Of a stretch of DNA of 64,000 nucleotides, positions 61,688 through 64,000 are shown one piece after another. The stretch is from Pseudomonas sp. BSw22131 (GTDB taxonomy: Bacteria; Pseudomonadota; Gammaproteobacteria; Pseudomonadales; Pseudomonadaceae): assembly GCF_026810445.1 (NCBI RefSeq), contig NZ_CP113949.1, positions 1,178,001 through 1,242,000 on the forward strand, read 5' to 3'. The notes below the pieces were generated by a model. It saw only the letters and a list, made by a program, of their open reading frames with translations, had not been told where the DNA came from and ran no database searches. The position numbers were made by a program, and so were the translations under genes. The first letter of the stretch is position 1. Each line of letters opens with the position of its first letter.

Positions 61688-62346
61688 GCGCACGTTATTT
61701 GAAACTGGCGGCCGGTCTTCTGGCTGCAATCGTTCTGGGTGGCTGCGTCGCACCGAAAGCCAATGTCGACTATTCGGCGTTCAAGGAAAGCAAACCGCGT
61801 TCTATTCTGGTGATGCCGCCGGTCAACGAGTCTCCTGACGTCAAGGCCACCTACAGCCTTTATTCTCAGGTGAAGTACCCGCTGGCGGAGGCGGGCTATT
61901 ACGTACTGCCGGTTGGACTGGTCGATGAGACGTTCAAGCAGAACGGTCTGACCAACGCCACGGATATTCAGGAAACATCGCCGGCCAAGTTGCGTGAGAT
62001 CTTCGGCGCTGATTCGGCCTTGTACGTCAAGGTGACGCAGTACGGCACTACTTACATGGTTATCACCAGCCAGACTCTGGTGACGGCCACCGCCAAACTC
62101 GTTGACCTGCGCACCGGCACTACGCTGTGGACAGGTACGGCCAGTGCCTCCAGTGATGAGGGCGGCAATAACAGTGGTGGCGGTTTGGTCGGTATGTTGA
62201 TCACTGCTGCTGTTAAACAGATCGTTAACAGCTCAACCGACGCTGCCCACCCTATCGCCGGTATCACCAGTGGTCGTCTGTTGTCTGCGGGTCACCCGGC
62301 AGGTCTGCTGTACGGACCACGCTCGCCCAAGTACGGTACCGACTGA
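61684..62346 (+). CDS. GNA1162/DUF799-family lipoprotein
   Basis: A 220-residue lipoprotein (lipobox VLGGC, Cys20). It has SILVMPPVNESPDVKATYSL and ADSALYVKVTQYGTTYMVI, the DUF799 (GNA1162) pattern; the Neisseria member is a known surface antigen candidate. The three cassette proteins probably form one envelope complex. The frame ends with GPRSPKYGTD. A REPIN follows at 62390. Confidence 0.88.
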   Translation: MSARYLKLAAGLLAAIVLGGCVAPKANVDYSAFKESKPRSILVMPPVNESPDVKATYSLYSQVKYPLAEAGYYVLPVGLVDETFKQNGLTNATDIQETSPAKLREIFGADSALYVKVTQYGTTYMVITSQTLVTATAKLVDLRTGTTLWTGTASASSDEGGNNSGGGLVGMLITAAVKQIVNSSTDAAHPIAGITSGRLLSAGHPAGLLYGPRSPKYGTD

Positions 62347-62389
62347 AAGCGTCTTCCCAACAAAGCGTCTGGAAGTGAGTGCCTCACGC

Positions 62390-62467
62390 TGTAGGATCCA
62401 ACTTGTTGGCGAGGCGGCTTGTCAGGCACGCCGCTAAAACGCTTCGCGAGCAAGTTCGCTCCTACAC
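62390..62467. repeat. REPIN between the lipoprotein cassette and the chemoreceptor gene
   Basis: The arms TGTAGGATCCAACTTGTTGG and GCGAGCAAGTTCGCTCCTAC face each other, combining two related REP variants. It sits between convergent genes. Confidence 0.65.
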
Positions 62468-62482
62468 AGTTAAATGCATGTT

Positions 62483-64000
62483 TCAACGATGGGTGAGGCC
62501 TATCAGCGTATCGGCGACTTGGCGAGTGCGCTGCGCGGTGCCTGCGGTCTGCTGGCTTGACCCTTCCAGCTCTGCCAACAGGCCGGTAAGCGTGCCCACT
62601 TCGGTCGACTGGTGTTCGATGTGTTCAGCCACTTTGCGGATTTCGATGCTTAAACGGTCGATGTCTGAGCCGATTTCGGTGGCGTTTTGTGTGGTTTTCT
62701 CCGCGAGTTTGCGCACCTCGTCTGCTACCACGGCAAAGCCTCTGCCCATCTCTCCTGCACGCGCCGCTTCAATGGCGGCATTGAGCGCAAGCAAGTTGGT
62801 CTGCCCGGCAATCTGCTGGATCATTTGCACGATTGACTGAATGCGCAGGCTCGACTGCGCCAGCTCCCGAGAACTCAGCACCACGTCATCGGCTTGCCCT
62901 GCCAGCGCATTGACCGTTGCACTGGCTTTGCCGATCACGCCCCCTTGCTGGTCGATGGTGCCACCCAGTTCGTCCATCGAGACATGCAGTTCGCCGGAGT
63001 AACGTTGCAACTGAGTTGAAATATCAGCTTGATCAGCGTGTGCCTGATGCAGGACCTCGCCCAAATCAGACAGCCCGGAAAAGACCGGTTTGATGTGTTC
63101 GTCCAGGCCTTTTGTGTCGATTGCCGAGTTGAAGTTGCGCACCTTGAACTGCTCGATCTGCTTGACCACCACATGGTTGAGTCCGGCAAGTTTCTTGATC
63201 TGTCTGCGCAGGAAAAACGCCTTGAACTCACCGTAGTAGGCGATGAAGTTGTCGATGTAATCGTCGCCGAAGCTGGCTTTATCGGGAACCCGGAAAAAGA
63301 ACACGGCCGTCAGAGTCTGGTTCAGGTTCAGGCCCAGTATCTCGCCGAAGGTGGAGAACCCGACCACAGGGATCTCGCCGAACACGCCACCCATGCTGCC
63401 CAGTTCGGCGCCATTGTTGAGGCGGCGCAGGATGCAGTCGCTCAGCAAACCCACCAGAGGCGTGCCTTGCTTGTTGCGCAGAAATTTCGCGAAGTCCTTG
63501 CGCGTCGTATCGATCAGCGACGTACGCTTGACCATCACCAGCTCTTCGCCGGGCGCGACGTCACAGAACAGATAAATGCGCTGGGTCTGCGGGTCGATCC
63601 GGGCGATGGAGCGCACGAATAATTCGTCGCCCACTCGGATGGCGAATGAGTAATTGGCCAGATGCTCGTCGAGTTGACCAGGCAGGCAGCTGAATTTTTC
63701 ACAGAGTGCCGTCACCATGCTGGTGATTTCCCCCTGAGGATTGATCACCTGACTGATATAGCGTTCTTCGAGGGACGCCGTCAGCACACTGAGGCTGAAC
63801 GGTGTCGGCTCGAAGTTCTGGCTTTTGAATACACCGAACCGGGTATTTTTTGCACTCTTGAGAAACACCACTTGGGCGTGGTTGACGTAGGTGCGTTTGC
63901 CGTCGTGGATCGATGTGGTTTTGAAGTCGCTTTTGCCGCCCGCCGAGCCGCCCACGAACAAGCAAGGGAAGCGGCCTGATTCGTAAAGCGCCTCCATAAA
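62483..64000 (-). CDS. FIST-domain methyl-accepting chemotaxis protein (5' end outside the window)
   Basis: At least 504 residues are visible and the N-terminus continues beyond the window edge; the internal Met at 63997 is not the true start. The visible part begins in a FIST N domain, continues with FIST C ([20 protein letters not shown], about residues 120-245), and ends in an MCP signalling domain (about 290-500) with the conserved tip [20 protein letters not shown]. There is no membrane helix in the visible part, so it may be a cytoplasmic receptor. FIST domains are thought to bind small ligands such as amino acids. Confidence 0.9.
   Translation of the reverse strand, partial: FMEALYESGRFPCLFVGGSAGGKSDFKTTSIHDGKRTYVNHAQVVFLKSAKNTRFGVFKSQNFEPTPFSLSVLTASLEERYISQVINPQGEITSMVTALCEKFSCLPGQLDEHLANYSFAIRVGDELFVRSIARIDPQTQRIYLFCDVAPGEELVMVKRTSLIDTTRKDFAKFLRNKQGTPLVGLLSDCILRRLNNGAELGSMGGVFGEIPVVGFSTFGEILGLNLNQTLTAVFFFRVPDKASFGDDYIDNFIAYYGEFKAFFLRRQIKKLAGLNHVVVKQIEQFKVRNFNSAIDTKGLDEHIKPVFSGLSDLGEVLHQAHADQADISTQLQRYSGELHVSMDELGGTIDQQGGVIGKASATVNALAGQADDVVLSSRELAQSSLRIQSIVQMIQQIAGQTNLLALNAAIEAARAGEMGRGFAVVADEVRKLAEKTTQNATEIGSDIDRLSIEIRKVAEHIEHQSTEVGTLTGLLAELEGSSQQTAGTAQRTRQVADTLIGLTHR

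Overview
The window is chromosomal DNA from a Pseudomonas species. The strongest indicators are a complete twelve-gene alginate operon in canonical order (algD-alg8-alg44-algK-algE-algG-algX-algL-algI-algJ-algF-algA), a short LOV photoreceptor of the pseudomonad type, a DUF3509 protein, two Fec-type iron-signalling systems, and many REP/REPIN palindromes of pseudomonad type. The genus is secure. The species is not: gene content fits the P. syringae / P. fluorescens part of the genus.

Layout. 0-9 kb: mixed housekeeping and orphan genes (LOV protein, flavodoxin, MEST-like hydrolase, SDR, SirB1-like protein, a leucine-dehydrogenase-like protein lacking one catalytic lysine, PsiE, P-loop kinase, unknown protein, GNAT). 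9-13.4 kb: a decayed accessory patch with an IS1182-type transposase remnant, a lipoprotein, a broken SMI1/KNR4 immunity gene, two short elements bounded by near-perfect inverted repeats, and an ArsR-oxidoreductase pair. 13.4-15.4 kb: small conserved genes, including an HPF-like ribosome-associated protein. 15.5-26.1 kb: two divergent iron-uptake signalling units, fecIRA on the minus strand and DUF3649-PepSY-DUF3325-sigma-FecR-receptor on the plus strand, separated by a region holding a Fur-box-like site. 26.3-29.4 kb: AraC regulator, EamA exporter, GhrB-like reductase. 29.6-35.7 kb: a LysR regulator divergent from a tripartite efflux set (outer-membrane factor, FUSC protein, DUF1656, HlyD-type adaptor). 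35.8-37.2 kb: an SDR and a small membrane protein. 37.4-54.2 kb: the alginate operon on the minus strand, with a long leader, an AlgU-type promoter candidate and a strong terminator. 55-64 kb: yaaA, a degenerate polysaccharide deacetylase, PIN-PhoH, moaCDE, a CsgG/DUF4810/GNA1162 lipoprotein cassette, and a FIST-domain chemoreceptor cut by the window end.

How genes work together. AlgA and AlgD make the GDP-mannuronate precursor; Alg8/Alg44 polymerise it under c-di-GMP control; AlgG, AlgX, AlgL, AlgI, AlgJ and AlgF epimerise, acetylate and edit the polymer in the periplasm; AlgK/AlgE export it. The Fec-type units couple siderophore or citrate sensing at the outer membrane to ECF sigma factors. 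The efflux unit resembles aromatic-acid/fusaric-acid exporters.

No CRISPR array, rRNA, tRNA or intact mobile element was found. The most interesting points are two probable enzyme derivatives with lost catalytic residues (leucine-dehydrogenase-like and polysaccharide-deacetylase-like), REPINs inside operons and inside one reading frame, the decayed immunity gene and transposase, and an operator-like repeat at the promoter of the lipoprotein cassette. I found no clearly new multi-gene system. All calls come from reading the sequence and family knowledge; no database search was run.
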